This document shows positions 22,865-32,713 of a stretch of 64,000 nucleotides of DNA, piece by piece. The stretch comes from Linyphia triangularis (taxonomy: Eukaryota > Arthropoda > Arachnida > Araneae > Linyphiidae), in NCBI GenBank assembly GCA_963978545.1, contig OZ021730.1, positions 6,827,796 through 6,891,795 of the forward strand, in the 5' to 3' direction. A program made the position numbers and the translations under genes. How positions within the stretch are numbered: position 1 is the stretch's first letter; every line of letters starts with the position of its first letter. The notes below the pieces were generated by a model. The model saw only the letters and a program-made list of their open reading frames with translations. It ran no database searches and was not told where the DNA came from.

Positions 22865-24415
22865 ATGTCTGTCTCCGGCAAATTGTGGGCGGACAGGACG
22901 GACGAGGACGAGGTGTCCACGTCGGAAGAGAAAGGCAAGGGAAGTGACTGGGAGGAGGTTGATTATCAGGAACCCCTCCCAAAAAGGAAAGCGAAACGGA
23001 CCTTGAGCAAGTCCGCTTCGAATAGGATTGGGAAAAGGACCAATCCTACTAAGGGGGAATTCTTGAGGACTAGTCCCATCCTTCTTGTCAAGGAAGTCCT
23101 CAAGAAGAAGATGAAGAAGAAGGTGGAAGAGGTCCACCAAGAGGAGGATACAACCGTTCTGCCAACGGAAAGAGATCGCAGCGGCGTCTCCGAGGACTCC
23201 CCTTTGCCAATCAAAAGGGTGGAAGAAAGTGGGATGACCAAGGGTGTCAAGGATCCCGTGGTGGATCAACAGACAGACGCCGACTCTCAGTCGACGGCGA
23301 CTACTGTAGTGAGACAGAATAGAAACAAGAAAACCCGTCGACAAGACGAGGGGTTTCAAGTTTCGGAAGAGCCCAAAGAAGAGCGGTCCCAGTCAGGGAT
23401 CCGCGGGGTTTTATTGGGTCGGGCGCTGGACGTCCAAACCCCAATCCAGAGGACCATTGCGAAGGTTCAGGATGAGGACCTCGCCGAGGAGTTGAGAACC
23501 CTCACTCAATCCTTGCTTCAAGTTTGTATCGAGCAACAAATTGAGATAGAGGCGAAGATGAACAAGGGCACCCCAACCTATGCAGAAGCGACTAGGAAAC
23601 CACGGGAACCCTCCCGGAGTCGCTCTGCCTCGCGGCAAAAGGGCCGGCCGCCCAAATTGAAGACGAAGGTGGAACATGTGGCCATTATCTACCCCCCGTC
23701 GGTAGACATGACCTCGGCCCAATCCCTTCAGACCATACAGGCTTCGCTCAAACCGAGTAAGCATAGCTTTGGGGTGGAGAGGATAAGAAACATCCGAAAC
23801 GGCGGAGTAGCTATTGTCACCTCTACGGATCAAGAGGTGGACAATATTATCAAAGCCTTCACCGAGGAAGAAAAAGTCCGTGGCAGGTTCACGGTTGGAA
23901 GACCCAAAGGGAAAAAACCCAAGGTGGTTCTCTATGACGTTGATGGAGAGGTCGACGGTGCTGGCATCGTGGACGCCCTCAAGCATCACAACGCCGAAAT
24001 TGGGGAAGCGGAGATGGAAGCTTTATATTCCTACTCCAACCAAAGAGGAGGTACTAACTGGGTTCTTGGCGTTGACCCGGTTACCCTCAAGACGGTCCAA
24101 AAGCTGAAAAGGCTCAAACTCGCCTGGAGCCGAGTCTTATGCAGGGAGCTCGTCAGGGCGACCACCTGCTTCAAGTGCAGAAGGTACGGGCATCACGCAA
24201 AGGATTGCCAAAATGAGGAGGTTTGCTCTAAGTGCAGCAAAACCGGACACAGGAGAGTCCAGTGCAAGGAAGAAGCCCACTGCAGGAACTGCGAGGCACA
24301 CAACTCTAGGTTCCGATCAGAGCTCGACGTGAGTCATGAGCCAGCGGACAAGAGATGCAACGTGTACCGCAAAGAAATCTTGAGCAACAGAGGAAGAACA
24401 GGCTATGGGGAATAG
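22865..24415 (+). CDS. R1-3 ORF1: gag-like protein with CCHC knuckles (516 aa)
   Basis: Complete open frame starting with ATG at 22865 (MSVSGKLWADRT). Residues 1-200 are charged and low complexity (Lys/Glu/Ser-rich). A conserved globular part around 270-420 includes YAEATRKPREPSRSRSAS, VAIIYPPSVDMTS, SFGVERIRNIRNGGVAIVT and KVVLYDVDGEVDGAGIVDAL. The tail has zinc knuckles CFKCRRYGHHAKDC and CSKCSKTGHRRVQC plus a partial CRNCEAHNSRF. It is the RNA-binding partner of R1-type ORF2. The stop (TAG 24413-24415) overlaps the ORF2 start at 24405. GC-rich codons contrast with R1-2, R1-4 and R1-7. Confidence 0.87.
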   Translation: MSVSGKLWADRTDEDEVSTSEEKGKGSDWEEVDYQEPLPKRKAKRTLSKSASNRIGKRTNPTKGEFLRTSPILLVKEVLKKKMKKKVEEVHQEEDTTVLPTERDRSGVSEDSPLPIKRVEESGMTKGVKDPVVDQQTDADSQSTATTVVRQNRNKKTRRQDEGFQVSEEPKEERSQSGIRGVLLGRALDVQTPIQRTIAKVQDEDLAEELRTLTQSLLQVCIEQQIEIEAKMNKGTPTYAEATRKPREPSRSRSASRQKGRPPKLKTKVEHVAIIYPPSVDMTSAQSLQTIQASLKPSKHSFGVERIRNIRNGGVAIVTSTDQEVDNIIKAFTEEEKVRGRFTVGRPKGKKPKVVLYDVDGEVDGAGIVDALKHHNAEIGEAEMEALYSYSNQRGGTNWVLGVDPVTLKTVQKLKRLKLAWSRVLCRELVRATTCFKCRRYGHHAKDCQNEEVCSKCSKTGHRRVQCKEEAHCRNCEAHNSRFRSELDVSHEPADKRCNVYRKEILSNRGRTGYGE

Positions 24416-24632
24416 GGAGCCCCATAGGTCAATCAAAGGAGCGCATCTCAATGTCAACCATTGTAAGAGTGCGACGGCCCAACTGGATCAGGATATCCAC
24501 GAAGAGGAGTTGGACTTCGTCTCGATCAACGAGCCGTACGTGTTTCACGGTAAGTTTGTCGGTTACGGCGGAGTTCACAGGGTCTTCAACGATGAAAACC
24601 CGAGAGCGGAAAACTTGGTCTCCAACCAAGCT
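24405..24632 (+). pseudogene. R1-3 ORF2 stub: start of endonuclease
   Basis: Begins MGNREPHRSIKGAHLNVNHC at the ATG at 24405, overlapping ORF1 by 11 bases. It continues through the APE-endonuclease block DFVSINEPYV to about residue 76. It then runs into antisense J2-2 endonuclease sequence at ~24632, so about nine tenths of ORF2 is missing. Confidence 0.8.
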
Positions 24633-25004
24633 TGGAAGCTGGTCTATCAGATTATTCAGTTCCTCTTGGCGGATGATAGCGTGTGGCGGTAGGTATAGGC
24701 AACAGACTGTGAGAAGGGACTGTAAATGAAGTCTCACAGCCACAGCCTGTAGAGATGTCCGTAGTGTGAGTACAGTGCTGGGGTAATCATGAGAAATAAA
24801 AAGGCATACTCCTCCAGACACAGTATTACCACGTCTAACATCTTTTCTAATACAACTATACCTACGAATTTTAGATGTATAAGTATCATTCAAGAAAGTT
24901 TCTTGAAGTGCCAAACATGCTGGATGGTAAAGGGAAATTATATTTTTCACATCATCCTTCCTTGACCTAAAACCGCGACAATTCCAAGAAACAAAAGAAG
25001 CCAT
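24633..25004 (-). pseudogene. J2-2 ORF2 stub: N-terminal endonuclease
   Basis: Starts at the ATG at 25004 (MASFVSWNCRGF) in TAATG overlap with ORF1. It contains LALQETFLNDT and VCCLYLPPHAIIRQEELN, then is cut at LIDQLPS by the junction with R1-3 near 24632. An open frame continues by chance into R1-3 antisense sequence down to 24429 and should not be read as protein. Confidence 0.82.
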
Positions 25005-26140
25005 TAATTACTTGATGCAATTTTAAAAGGGGGGTCAGGCTCTTCACTAATATCTTCATCATCAGATGGGTGAAGGTTCACCACATCCGCCTCCCTAAAT
25101 GAACGAAGGATATTAAAACGATTAGAAGGCTTCTCTCTCGAAGGTCCTCCTTTAGCTGATTTAAGTTTGATCGCTTGTAATGCTTTGGACTTAGCTAAGG
25201 TTTTCTTCAAAATAGGTGGTTGTTTAATTACCTCCGTAGATGTTCTCTGAGGTAATTTGACTAGACTTGAGGAAGTAGACTCTGTCTGTGTGCTTTGGCT
25301 GCTGAAAGTTTTTTTGCAAACATCAGCATAGGCGACACCAACAGAAGGGGTTCTAGCTTCAACAAGTCTTCTAGCATCAAAGTATGACAAATTCTGGTTC
25401 ACTCGCACGGTCTGGATTTCCTTTTCTTTTACCCACACTGGACATTTCCGATAGTAAGATGGATGGGAGCCATCACAATTAACACACTTTTCAGGTGCCT
25501 TGCAATTTGCACTATCATGTCCAGTACTTGCACAACGTGCACATGTTTCCGTTTCCCCACAACAAGCTGTTTGTGAGTGACCATATTTCTGGCACTTGAA
25601 ACAGCGAAGTGGGTTCGGAACATACGGACGAATAGGGCAATTCAAATAGCCAGCTTTTATATGCGATGGTAATGTGGGCAAATCAAAAGTGAGAATCAAA
25701 TGCTTAGTAGGTATGATATTCCCTTCTCGACGTATGGTTATACGGTGGACGGCTGAAACGTGTTGCTCACTTAAGTGGTCAAGAATCTTGTCCTCCGGTG
25801 TGTGGTAAAGGTCTGATTCAGACACCACACCGCGAGATTTATTAAGGGAACCATGTACTGTCACATTTACCGGGAGTGTACCAAAATATTCGATCTTTAG
25901 TATATTCTTCGGTTGTTGGACATTACGAACTTCAACTAAAAGATCTCCAGACTTCAGTTTCTTAACTGAAGCTGTATCGCCAACAAATGATGCCAGAGTT
26001 TTTTCTATTAGAAATGGAGATACCTTTTCGAAAGAGCCCTCCTTACGATGAACGATAAAGAATTTTGCTGCAATATGGTTTGTAAAGTTTTGTCCATGTT
26101 GCTCCACACTAGGGGGAGAAGAAGAAGATTTATTAGCCAT
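25004..26140 (-). CDS. J2-2 ORF1: gag-like protein with three CCHC knuckles
   Basis: Intact frame of 378 codons from ATG 26140 (MANKSSSSPPSVEQHG). The frame is open further up to 26221, but the upstream part is leader sequence shared with other copies. It has an RRM-like N-terminal half (FFIVHRKEGSFEKVSPF, KKLKSGDLLVEVRN, HLILTFDLPTLPSH) and knuckles CFKCQKYGHSQTAC, CARCASTGHDSANC and CVNCDGSHPSYYRKC. The acidic C-terminus is EEPDPPFKIASSN. It stops in the TAATG overlap. Confidence 0.85.
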   Translation of the reverse strand: MANKSSSSPPSVEQHGQNFTNHIAAKFFIVHRKEGSFEKVSPFLIEKTLASFVGDTASVKKLKSGDLLVEVRNVQQPKNILKIEYFGTLPVNVTVHGSLNKSRGVVSESDLYHTPEDKILDHLSEQHVSAVHRITIRREGNIIPTKHLILTFDLPTLPSHIKAGYLNCPIRPYVPNPLRCFKCQKYGHSQTACCGETETCARCASTGHDSANCKAPEKCVNCDGSHPSYYRKCPVWVKEKEIQTVRVNQNLSYFDARRLVEARTPSVGVAYADVCKKTFSSQSTQTESTSSSLVKLPQRTSTEVIKQPPILKKTLAKSKALQAIKLKSAKGGPSREKPSNRFNILRSFREADVVNLHPSDDEDISEEPDPPFKIASSN

Positions 26141-26772
26141 AAAAGAAAAGAAATAAAATTCGGGCACTAGTGTCCCACCCTCCATGGAGTCCACAATATC
26201 GGGGATAGAGCATCCCGGCAAGCAACAAAAATCATAAAAGAAAACAAAATATCAACAGAACTGTTACGCACGGAATGACTCTATCGGGTTAACCAATGCC
26301 TATACGCGACCGGCTCGTCCCTGTAGAAGTCTCCACCCTTAACAAGATTCCCAGCAGACGAGTCGGACGCTTGATCCCTAGCCGCCGACGAAGTCGGACG
26401 ACCAGCCGATTGATACACACGGGACCAATGTGTACCTCCCGTTTATCTGAAGCAAGGGCCAAAGTAGTGTATTGGGACAGTATGTCGCCCCTCAACTACC
26501 AGGATCCCCCTTTCCAGGGACACGGGTCTCCACGCACGGCAAACACGTGGGTGATATAATCCCCAAGAGAAGCTGATAGCAACAGAGCGGCACAAAGCTT
26601 CTCAAGGGGAGCCCTCACCTCTGAAGAGGTAACCACAACGAGGGAAGAAAGAAAACCAACCTATAAATACAGAACCCAAAAAGAAGGTAAAACAGAAGAA
26701 GGGATAGATCACTGGGGCACCCCGGGGTTGTGAAGCCCGTATATACTTATAGAAAGTAAACCCCCTGAGGGG
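26141..26772 (-). promoter_or_regulatory. J2-2 5' leader (shared LINE 5'UTR module)
   Basis: Nearly identical to the J1-1 leader over ~480 bases despite belonging to the J2 family. Ends in CCCCTCAGGGG at 26762-26772. Confidence 0.75.
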
Positions 26773-27027
26773 TAAACAAATTTCAGAGAACCAATTTGGC
26801 TTTCGAAGAAATAGAAGTACGACTGATGCTTTGCTCTCAGTCACAGATTATATTGATCAATAAAAGAGAAAAAATAAAATTACTGGTTGGTTGGTTGGTG
26901 GGATTTCTGGCGCAAGGGCTTCACGTGGGCCATACTGCGCCGAACAATTTTATCTATATCAACCATGTTAAAAAATGATTAAAATATGTTCAAATCAACA
27001 AAGGGTAAAAGATTTGAAATGAAATTT

Positions 27028-30000
27028 TTAAATCAAGTAATAAAATCCAATTTCAAGTAAGAAGCTAAAAAGATTTTCATGTGGGGGTGAACTCAAGAGA
27101 GATGATAATGGAGGATGGCTCATGTTAAAAAGTCTCAATCTGATGGTGTTAAAAGCCGGACATTCATTTAAAATATGAAACACAGAAAAAATAACTCCAC
27201 AGGTGTTGCATGTGGGGGCATCTTCTGCCAGCAGAAGATGCACATGGGTAAAGCGTGTGTGGCCAATTCTTAATCGAGTTAGGAGCACTTCCCTTTTCCT
27301 GGATTGCTGGATGGGCGCGAATCTGGATATTAAGGGCTGGAACGAACGCAGCTTGTTGGCTGCCTGTGCATCCCACATGGCCTGCCAAGTGAGAGACAGA
27401 GCAGTTTCACAAGCTTTATTTGCGTCGTCAGGGCAGAGCCAAGTGCTAGTAGGTCCACTTGCTGATCGTGCAATTGAGTCAGCGAGTTCGTTACCCATGA
27501 TCCCCACATGACCTGGGATCCAACAAAAAAGAACATTAAAACCTCTATCTAAAAGTGTTGAATGAATCTTTAAAATATCTAAAATAAAAGGATGGGTCTG
27601 GCTGAGTGGATTACTTAATGCATCTAAACAGCTCTTCGAATCTGTATAAATAATCCACTGGCTATGGCCTTGCTGTAAAATATATTGCAAGGCCAAGAAG
27701 ATAGCCAGGGACTCAGCTGTAAAGATGGAGCAGCTTTGATGCAGCTCACGTGAGAAGATTTTATCGTCGTAAACTGCAGCTGCTCCGACATGTCCCTGGC
27801 TTTTCGACCCATCCGTATACATTGCTTTAAAATTTGAAAAGTTATGCCTATGATAATAAAATAGACGAGTAAATATTAGATCTGGTGTTTCACATTTTTT
27901 AAAATTGCTAAATACATTTAAAACTTTGATGTTATGAGAATGCCAAGGTGGTTGTGTGAATGTGAGAGGACGAATCTTGAAATTATCAATATTATGAGAT
28001 GTAAGAATTGAATGAATTCGCAATGAAAATGATGGAATGCAAGATGGGCGTGCATTAAAAAGTCTCGTATGAGATGGACTATAAATATTATGAGAGAGAG
28101 GATGATGTGGGTGACTTTTAATTTTAAAATAAAATTTTAAAGACAGCTTGTCTCGTCTCAGTTTCAAAGGTTGCTCCAAACATATATTAAGGACACTTGG
28201 AATTGGTGATGTACGGAAGGCTCCCGACGCGATTCTGACACCTTGGTGGTGGACAGGGTCAAGGAGCATCAACACCGATTTTCTGGCGGATCCGTACACC
28301 ACAGAACCATAATCAAGTTTGGAACGAATAAGGCATCTGTATATTCTCAACATGGAGGTGGTATCAGCACCCCAGGAAGTGTTAGATAGCACTTTCAGAA
28401 GGTTCAGAGCTTTAGTGCACTTTACTCTCAGATGTTTTATATGAGGCAGGAAAGTGAGCTTCGAGTCAAAAATGACCCCAAGAAACTTCGTTTCTGATAC
28501 AATAGGTATCTGAGCCCCATTTATAAAAAGCTCAGGGTCGTTATGAAGCTCACGTTTCCTGCAGAAGTGCATGGCCACGGTTTTTTGTGCATTGAATGCA
28601 AAGCCATTTTGATTAGCCCAGTCCGAAATCCTTCTGATGGCAATTTGAATCTGTCTTTCAATAAGAGACATGTTTATTGAGGCGCACGATATTTGAAAGT
28701 CGTCGACGAAAAGCGAACCAGACACTGCAGGTGGTAGGCAGGTCATTATGTCGTTAACTTTGATGATAAACAGTGCGCAGCTCAATACACTTCCCTGGGG
28801 AACGCCTTGCTCCTGAACAAACTCATCTGATAAGACAGAGTTGACGCGTACTTGGAAAACTCTCCGAGAAAGGAAATTCTCAATAAAGAGTGGTAAATTT
28901 CCTCTGAGACCTAAATTATGAAGGTCTCTGAGGATACCATATCTCCAAGTACGGTCATAGGCTTTCTCCATGTCGAAAAATACAGACACCAAATGGTTCC
29001 GCTTGACAAATGCCTCCCGAATGGATGTTTCAAGGAGGATCAGGTTGTCAAGTGTACTTCGTCCACGACGGAAACCACTTTGAAACCGAGAGAGACAATT
29101 GTTATCTTCCAAATAAAAAAGGAGGCGAGCGTTGACTAATTTTTCAAGAAGCTTGCACATGCAACTAGTCAATGCTATTGGCCTGTAGCTGGAAGGACTC
29201 TTAGGGTCTTTACCTGGCTTGACTATTGGAATTACAAGAGCACGTTGCCATGCTGACGGAAATATATTTTCCCGCCAGATCTTATTATACAGCTTGAGAA
29301 TAAATTTCAGTTGGAAAGGCTGGAGATGTGTAAGCATACTATAATGAATTTCGTCGTAACCAACAGCCGAGCCGCGAGTGTTGGAAAGAGCTCGCATCAG
29401 CTCGGCCATGGTAAAATCAGCATTATAGTTTTCCAACGCAGTAGATGTAAAATTCAATTTCGTTTTCTCAGCATTGAGTTTAATAGAGGCAAACGGCTCT
29501 TGGTAATTCGAGTTGCTAGATATTTTAGCAAAGGAATCGGCCAGGGTGTCAGCAATACCTTTAGGATCTGAAACTATACCTAGGTTAGTCTCTAAGATAG
29601 AAGTAGAGTGTCTAGGATATTGGCCCTTGATTTTATTAATTTTATTCCAGACCCTTTTAGAAGAGGTATTCGATGTTATAGTGCTGACATAACGCATCCA
29701 AGAGTCCTTCTGGCTACGCCGGCGGATCTTACGAGCTTCAGCTCGAGCACATTTAAAAGCTATGAGGTTGGCTTCAGTGGGGTTTCGGCGAAAGATACCC
29801 CAAGCCTTCCTCTGCTTTTTGTGGGCAATTTTACAGTCGTTGTTCCACCACGGTTTGGGAGTTTTCGGTAGATTGGTAGATGTCATAGGTATGGACAAAC
29901 GAGCAGCTTCCAAGATGGCATGGGTAATAGAATTTACAGCTTCATCGATGTCATCTTGGTTCACCATCTCGTCAGAGAACTGGACGAGGGAAGAAAACTG

Positions 30001-30705
30001 TTCCCAATCTGCTGATTCTATTTTGAAACGAGGTATACGAACAGAGGGAACAGCATCGACTCCTAGCATCTCCAGTCGGATAGGGAAATGATCACTCTGG
30101 TAAGGATCCCGCCCGACATGAAAAGACCATAGATGTAGGAGAGATGGTGAACACAAGGTAAGATCGATGGCGTGAAATGTCCTCGATGGGGTGTGGAAAT
30201 ATGTTGGTTGCCCGTTATTAAGTACACAAAGATTATAGTCGTCTAATAACTTTTCAACTTGTTTTCCACGTTGATTTATGTCTGGGCTACCCCAAAGAGG
30301 ACTGTGACCATTGAAATCCCCCATTAAAATAATAGGGGGTGGAAGCTGGTCACAAAGCCTGTCTAATTCTGATTGTCGGATGTTACGATTAGGGGGGAGA
30401 TATATTGAGCAAACTGTTACCAATACATTTTTCACAGCTACTCTAACGGCAACAGCTTGTAAGGTGGTCGTGAGTGATAGCGGGGTGGACGGATTGCTAT
30501 TAGATGTAAATATAGCAACACCACCGCTAGCTCGGTCGCCGCTGATATAGTCCTTACGTAGGGGACTATACCCCCTAAGAAGAGAGCTTTGAAAAGGCTT
30601 CAAGAGAGTCTCTTGCAAACAGAAACAGACAGGCTTGTGTAAATCTACGAGGTGTTTTATATCTACCGAATTGTGGTGGAAACCGCGACAGTTCCAAGAT
30701 AACAT
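27028..30705 (-). CDS. J1-2 ORF2: endonuclease-RT-RNase H polyprotein (1225 aa, intact)
   Basis: Starts MLSWNCRGFHHNS at 30705, eight bases after the ORF1 stop. APE-type endonuclease is at ~1-225 (SWNCRG, LQETLLKPFQ, GDFNGHSPLWG, SDHFP). Reverse transcriptase is at ~430-760 (SYRPIALTSCMCK, FDMEKAYDRTW, GVPQGSVLS, catalytic FVDDF near 665). RNase H is at ~960-1090 (YTDGSKSQGHVG, YTDSKSCLDAL, CWIPGHVGIMGNELAD). The C-terminus has CNTCGVIFSVFHILNEC. The polyprotein nicks target DNA and primes cDNA synthesis at the nick. All catalytic motifs are present and the frame has no interruption. RNase H presence favours the I side over canonical Jockey. Confidence 0.94.
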   Translation of the reverse strand: MLSWNCRGFHHNSVDIKHLVDLHKPVCFCLQETLLKPFQSSLLRGYSPLRKDYISGDRASGGVAIFTSNSNPSTPLSLTTTLQAVAVRVAVKNVLVTVCSIYLPPNRNIRQSELDRLCDQLPPPIILMGDFNGHSPLWGSPDINQRGKQVEKLLDDYNLCVLNNGQPTYFHTPSRTFHAIDLTLCSPSLLHLWSFHVGRDPYQSDHFPIRLEMLGVDAVPSVRIPRFKIESADWEQFSSLVQFSDEMVNQDDIDEAVNSITHAILEAARLSIPMTSTNLPKTPKPWWNNDCKIAHKKQRKAWGIFRRNPTEANLIAFKCARAEARKIRRRSQKDSWMRYVSTITSNTSSKRVWNKINKIKGQYPRHSTSILETNLGIVSDPKGIADTLADSFAKISSNSNYQEPFASIKLNAEKTKLNFTSTALENYNADFTMAELMRALSNTRGSAVGYDEIHYSMLTHLQPFQLKFILKLYNKIWRENIFPSAWQRALVIPIVKPGKDPKSPSSYRPIALTSCMCKLLEKLVNARLLFYLEDNNCLSRFQSGFRRGRSTLDNLILLETSIREAFVKRNHLVSVFFDMEKAYDRTWRYGILRDLHNLGLRGNLPLFIENFLSRRVFQVRVNSVLSDEFVQEQGVPQGSVLSCALFIIKVNDIMTCLPPAVSGSLFVDDFQISCASINMSLIERQIQIAIRRISDWANQNGFAFNAQKTVAMHFCRKRELHNDPELFINGAQIPIVSETKFLGVIFDSKLTFLPHIKHLRVKCTKALNLLKVLSNTSWGADTTSMLRIYRCLIRSKLDYGSVVYGSARKSVLMLLDPVHHQGVRIASGAFRTSPIPSVLNICLEQPLKLRRDKLSLKFYFKIKSHPHHPLSHNIYSPSHTRLFNARPSCIPSFSLRIHSILTSHNIDNFKIRPLTFTQPPWHSHNIKVLNVFSNFKKCETPDLIFTRLFYYHRHNFSNFKAMYTDGSKSQGHVGAAAVYDDKIFSRELHQSCSIFTAESLAIFLALQYILQQGHSQWIIYTDSKSCLDALSNPLSQTHPFILDILKIHSTLLDRGFNVLFCWIPGHVGIMGNELADSIARSASGPTSTWLCPDDANKACETALSLTWQAMWDAQAANKLRSFQPLISRFAPIQQSRKREVLLTRLRIGHTRFTHVHLLLAEDAPTCNTCGVIFSVFHILNECPAFNTIRLRLFNMSHPPLSSLLSSPPHENLFSFLLEIGFYYLI

Positions 30706-30713
30706 ATTGAATG

Positions 30714-32081
30714 TTACTTGGAAGAATTGCCTATCCGCCGGTCTAATGACTTGCTCCTCGGATGAAGAAGAGCAGGGGTCTCGAGGCCTGGGTCGACCTC
30801 CATGTCACCTGGCTCCAGACCCGAGATGACATCAGTATCATCATCAGTGGATGTTTCTGATGATTCAAATTTGTTTTTCTTTGTTTTTACTTTTTGTTGT
30901 TTATTTGACTGGATTTTTGATTGTATTTTGGTTTTTAGAGCTTCTCCGGGTTTAAAATTTTGTTTAGTTTCAGATTGCTTTTTGTTTTTTAGAGGTTTTA
31001 CAGTGGTTTTGGGGGGATTTTTATTGGAATTGGAATTTCCGGGAATTGGGATTGTCTGAGACGAAGAGGTACTGTGTTTGACGAGTGGGGAAAAACATTT
31101 AAGCAGTTGTTCGGGTGACATTTGAGAATTAGGCACATGAATATCTGTTTGTGTGGCTATGGATTTTACTTGTGTTGATTTGGAGGCAATTGCTTTGGCT
31201 ATTGTTTTGGCCATAGAATTTTCTATTGTGGTTTCATAAATAGTTCGGGCTTCCGGGTATGAGATGCTATTGTGAGTTTTTATTTCTTGGATTTTCTTTT
31301 CTTTATTGTATATTGGGCACTTCCTGGAGAAAGATGGATGATCTCCAGTGCAGTTTACGCAGGTGGGCTCAGCTTGGCAGCCTTCGCTTTTATGTTCAGT
31401 GCTGCCACACACTGCGCAAACTTCTACTTTACTTCTGCATGTATGTTTCGAATGCCCGAACTTTTGGCAATTAAAGCATCGCAATGGGTTGGGAATATAT
31501 GGTCTTACAGGGCAACTCAAGTAACCAGCTGTGATTTTGTTAGGTAGTTTGGAGGAATTAAACGTTAATATTAGATGCTTGGTGTTTAGTATTTTGTCAT
31601 CCCTCTTGATGGTGATTCGGCGAACATTTGTAACCCCTTGCGGAGATAGTTCTTTTAGGATTTCGGAATCTTCAACGTGTTGAAGATCCGATTCAGAAAT
31701 GACGCCTTGGGATGAGTTGAGACCTTTGTGTGGGGTTACGGTTATTTTAATATTTCCCATTGCAGATGCTGAAAGTAAATATTGTGATTGTCTGGAGTCC
31801 TTTGTTTCGACAAGAAAGTCACCCGATCTTAGCTTTTTAATGTTTTTTGGCTCGTTACCACAGATACCTTTTATCCCCTTCTGTATGAAAAAAGGGGACA
31901 TTTTACCCAATTCTCCGGATTCGGATTGTACAATTAGAAAAGCCGGTTCATTCAGTAGAGAAGCTTGTTTTTTTGGTATGGCAAAATTGTCAATCTCTAT
32001 TGCACGCTTAGTAGATGTTGATGGATATTGGGGATTTGGGCCTCCCGTAGGGCCTGAAGAAAGAGGAGATAAAGTTTCCAT
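30714..32081 (-). CDS. J1-2 ORF1: gag-like nucleic-acid-binding protein (455 aa, intact)
   Basis: Starts METLSPLSSG at 32081. The upstream frame is closed by a TGA after the shared VGGTLVPE block, which fixes the start in this copy. Residues ~45-185 are RRM-like (FLIVQSESGELGKMSPF, KKLRSGDFLVETK, HLILTFNSSKLP). Zinc knuckles are at 202-215 (CFNCQKFGHSKHTC), 222-235 (CAVCGSTEHKSEGC) and 241-255 (CVNCTGDHPSFSRKC). A Ser/Lys/Thr-rich tail contains an acidic DTDVISGLEPGDMEVD. It probably coats element RNA in the RNP. Confidence 0.92.
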   Translation of the reverse strand: METLSPLSSGPTGGPNPQYPSTSTKRAIEIDNFAIPKKQASLLNEPAFLIVQSESGELGKMSPFFIQKGIKGICGNEPKNIKKLRSGDFLVETKDSRQSQYLLSASAMGNIKITVTPHKGLNSSQGVISESDLQHVEDSEILKELSPQGVTNVRRITIKRDDKILNTKHLILTFNSSKLPNKITAGYLSCPVRPYIPNPLRCFNCQKFGHSKHTCRSKVEVCAVCGSTEHKSEGCQAEPTCVNCTGDHPSFSRKCPIYNKEKKIQEIKTHNSISYPEARTIYETTIENSMAKTIAKAIASKSTQVKSIATQTDIHVPNSQMSPEQLLKCFSPLVKHSTSSSQTIPIPGNSNSNKNPPKTTVKPLKNKKQSETKQNFKPGEALKTKIQSKIQSNKQQKVKTKKNKFESSETSTDDDTDVISGLEPGDMEVDPGLETPALLHPRSKSLDRRIGNSSK

Positions 32082-32713
32082 AAGTTTAGTTTATATTCAT
32101 TCGGGCACTAGGGTCCCACCCACCGTGGAGTCCGCGATCTTGGGGTTAGGGCATACCGGCAAGCAACTAAAATAATGAAAGGAAAGAAAATCGCAACTAA
32201 AAAGTTACGCACGGTATGTCACTAACAGGTTATCCAGTGCCTATACGCGAACGGCTCATCCCTGTAGAAGCCTCCACCCTTAACGAGGTTCCCAGCAGAT
32301 GAGCCGGACGCTTGATCCCTAGCCGCCGACGAAGTCGAACGACCAGCCGATTGATACACACGGGACCAATGTGCACCTCCCGTTTATCTGAAGCAAGGGC
32401 CAAAGTAGTGTATTGGGACAGTATGTCGTCCCTCAACTACCAGGATCCCCCTTTCCAGGGACACGGGTCTCCACGCACGGCAAACACGTGGGTGATTAAA
32501 TGCCCGAGAGAAGCTGATGGCAACAGAGCGGCACAAAGCTTCTCAAGGGGAGCCCTCACCTCTGAAGAGGTAACCACAACGAGGGAAGAAAGAAGTCAAA
32601 CGATAAATACAAAACCAAAACGAGAAGATAAAACAGAAGGAGGGATAGATCACTGGGGCGCCCCGGGGTTGTGAAGCCCGTATTTACTTATAGAAAGTAA
32701 ACCCCCTGAGGGG
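32082..32713 (-). promoter_or_regulatory. J1-2 5' leader (shared LINE 5'UTR module)
   Basis: Full leader of an intact copy, so its outer border (CCCCTCAGGGG abutting the TSD) defines the family 5' end. It shares nearly all bases with the J2 leaders. Confidence 0.78.

Larger units (their letters stand above)
22653..24632 (+). mobile_element. R1-3: GC-rich R1-like element, 5' part only
   Basis: Contains a ~210-bp leader, complete ORF1 and the first ~76 codons of ORF2, then is cut off at about 24632, where antisense J2 sequence begins. The RT and 3' end are absent from the right flank. The R1-like RT fragment at 26773 is from a different, AT-rich lineage. The left boundary at the end of spacer c is approximate. 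Confidence 0.82.
24633..26772 (-). mobile_element. J2-2: I/Jockey-like element lacking its 3' two thirds
   Basis: 5' leader, ORF1 and the first ~124 codons of ORF2 are present. RT, RNase H and the 3' tail are missing. LINEs are normally truncated at the 5' end, so loss of the 3' side implies a later deletion or recombination. No TSD is found: the left flank is R1-3 endonuclease and the right flank is R1-4 reverse transcriptase. Confidence 0.88.
26887..32713 (-). mobile_element. J1-2: full-length, apparently intact I/Jockey-like element
   Basis: 5827 bp with a 14-bp TSD (AATAAAATTACTGG), a 5' leader, two open ORFs, a 3'UTR with the GGCGCAG...TTGCGCC hairpin and a CCAA-repeat tail. The absence of any coding lesion and the perfect TSD suggest recent insertion. 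It is the reference copy for family J1 in this window. Confidence 0.93.

Noticed and set aside
22780..22865. rRNA or snRNA gene as the GC-rich R1 target
   Set aside because: I compared the spacers and 357-bp units by eye with remembered 28S, 18S and 5S landmarks and found no match. A database search would be needed to exclude it.
24429..24632. Extension of the J2-2 ORF2 to 24429
   Set aside because: It is antisense R1-3 endonuclease sequence, with no J2 homology.
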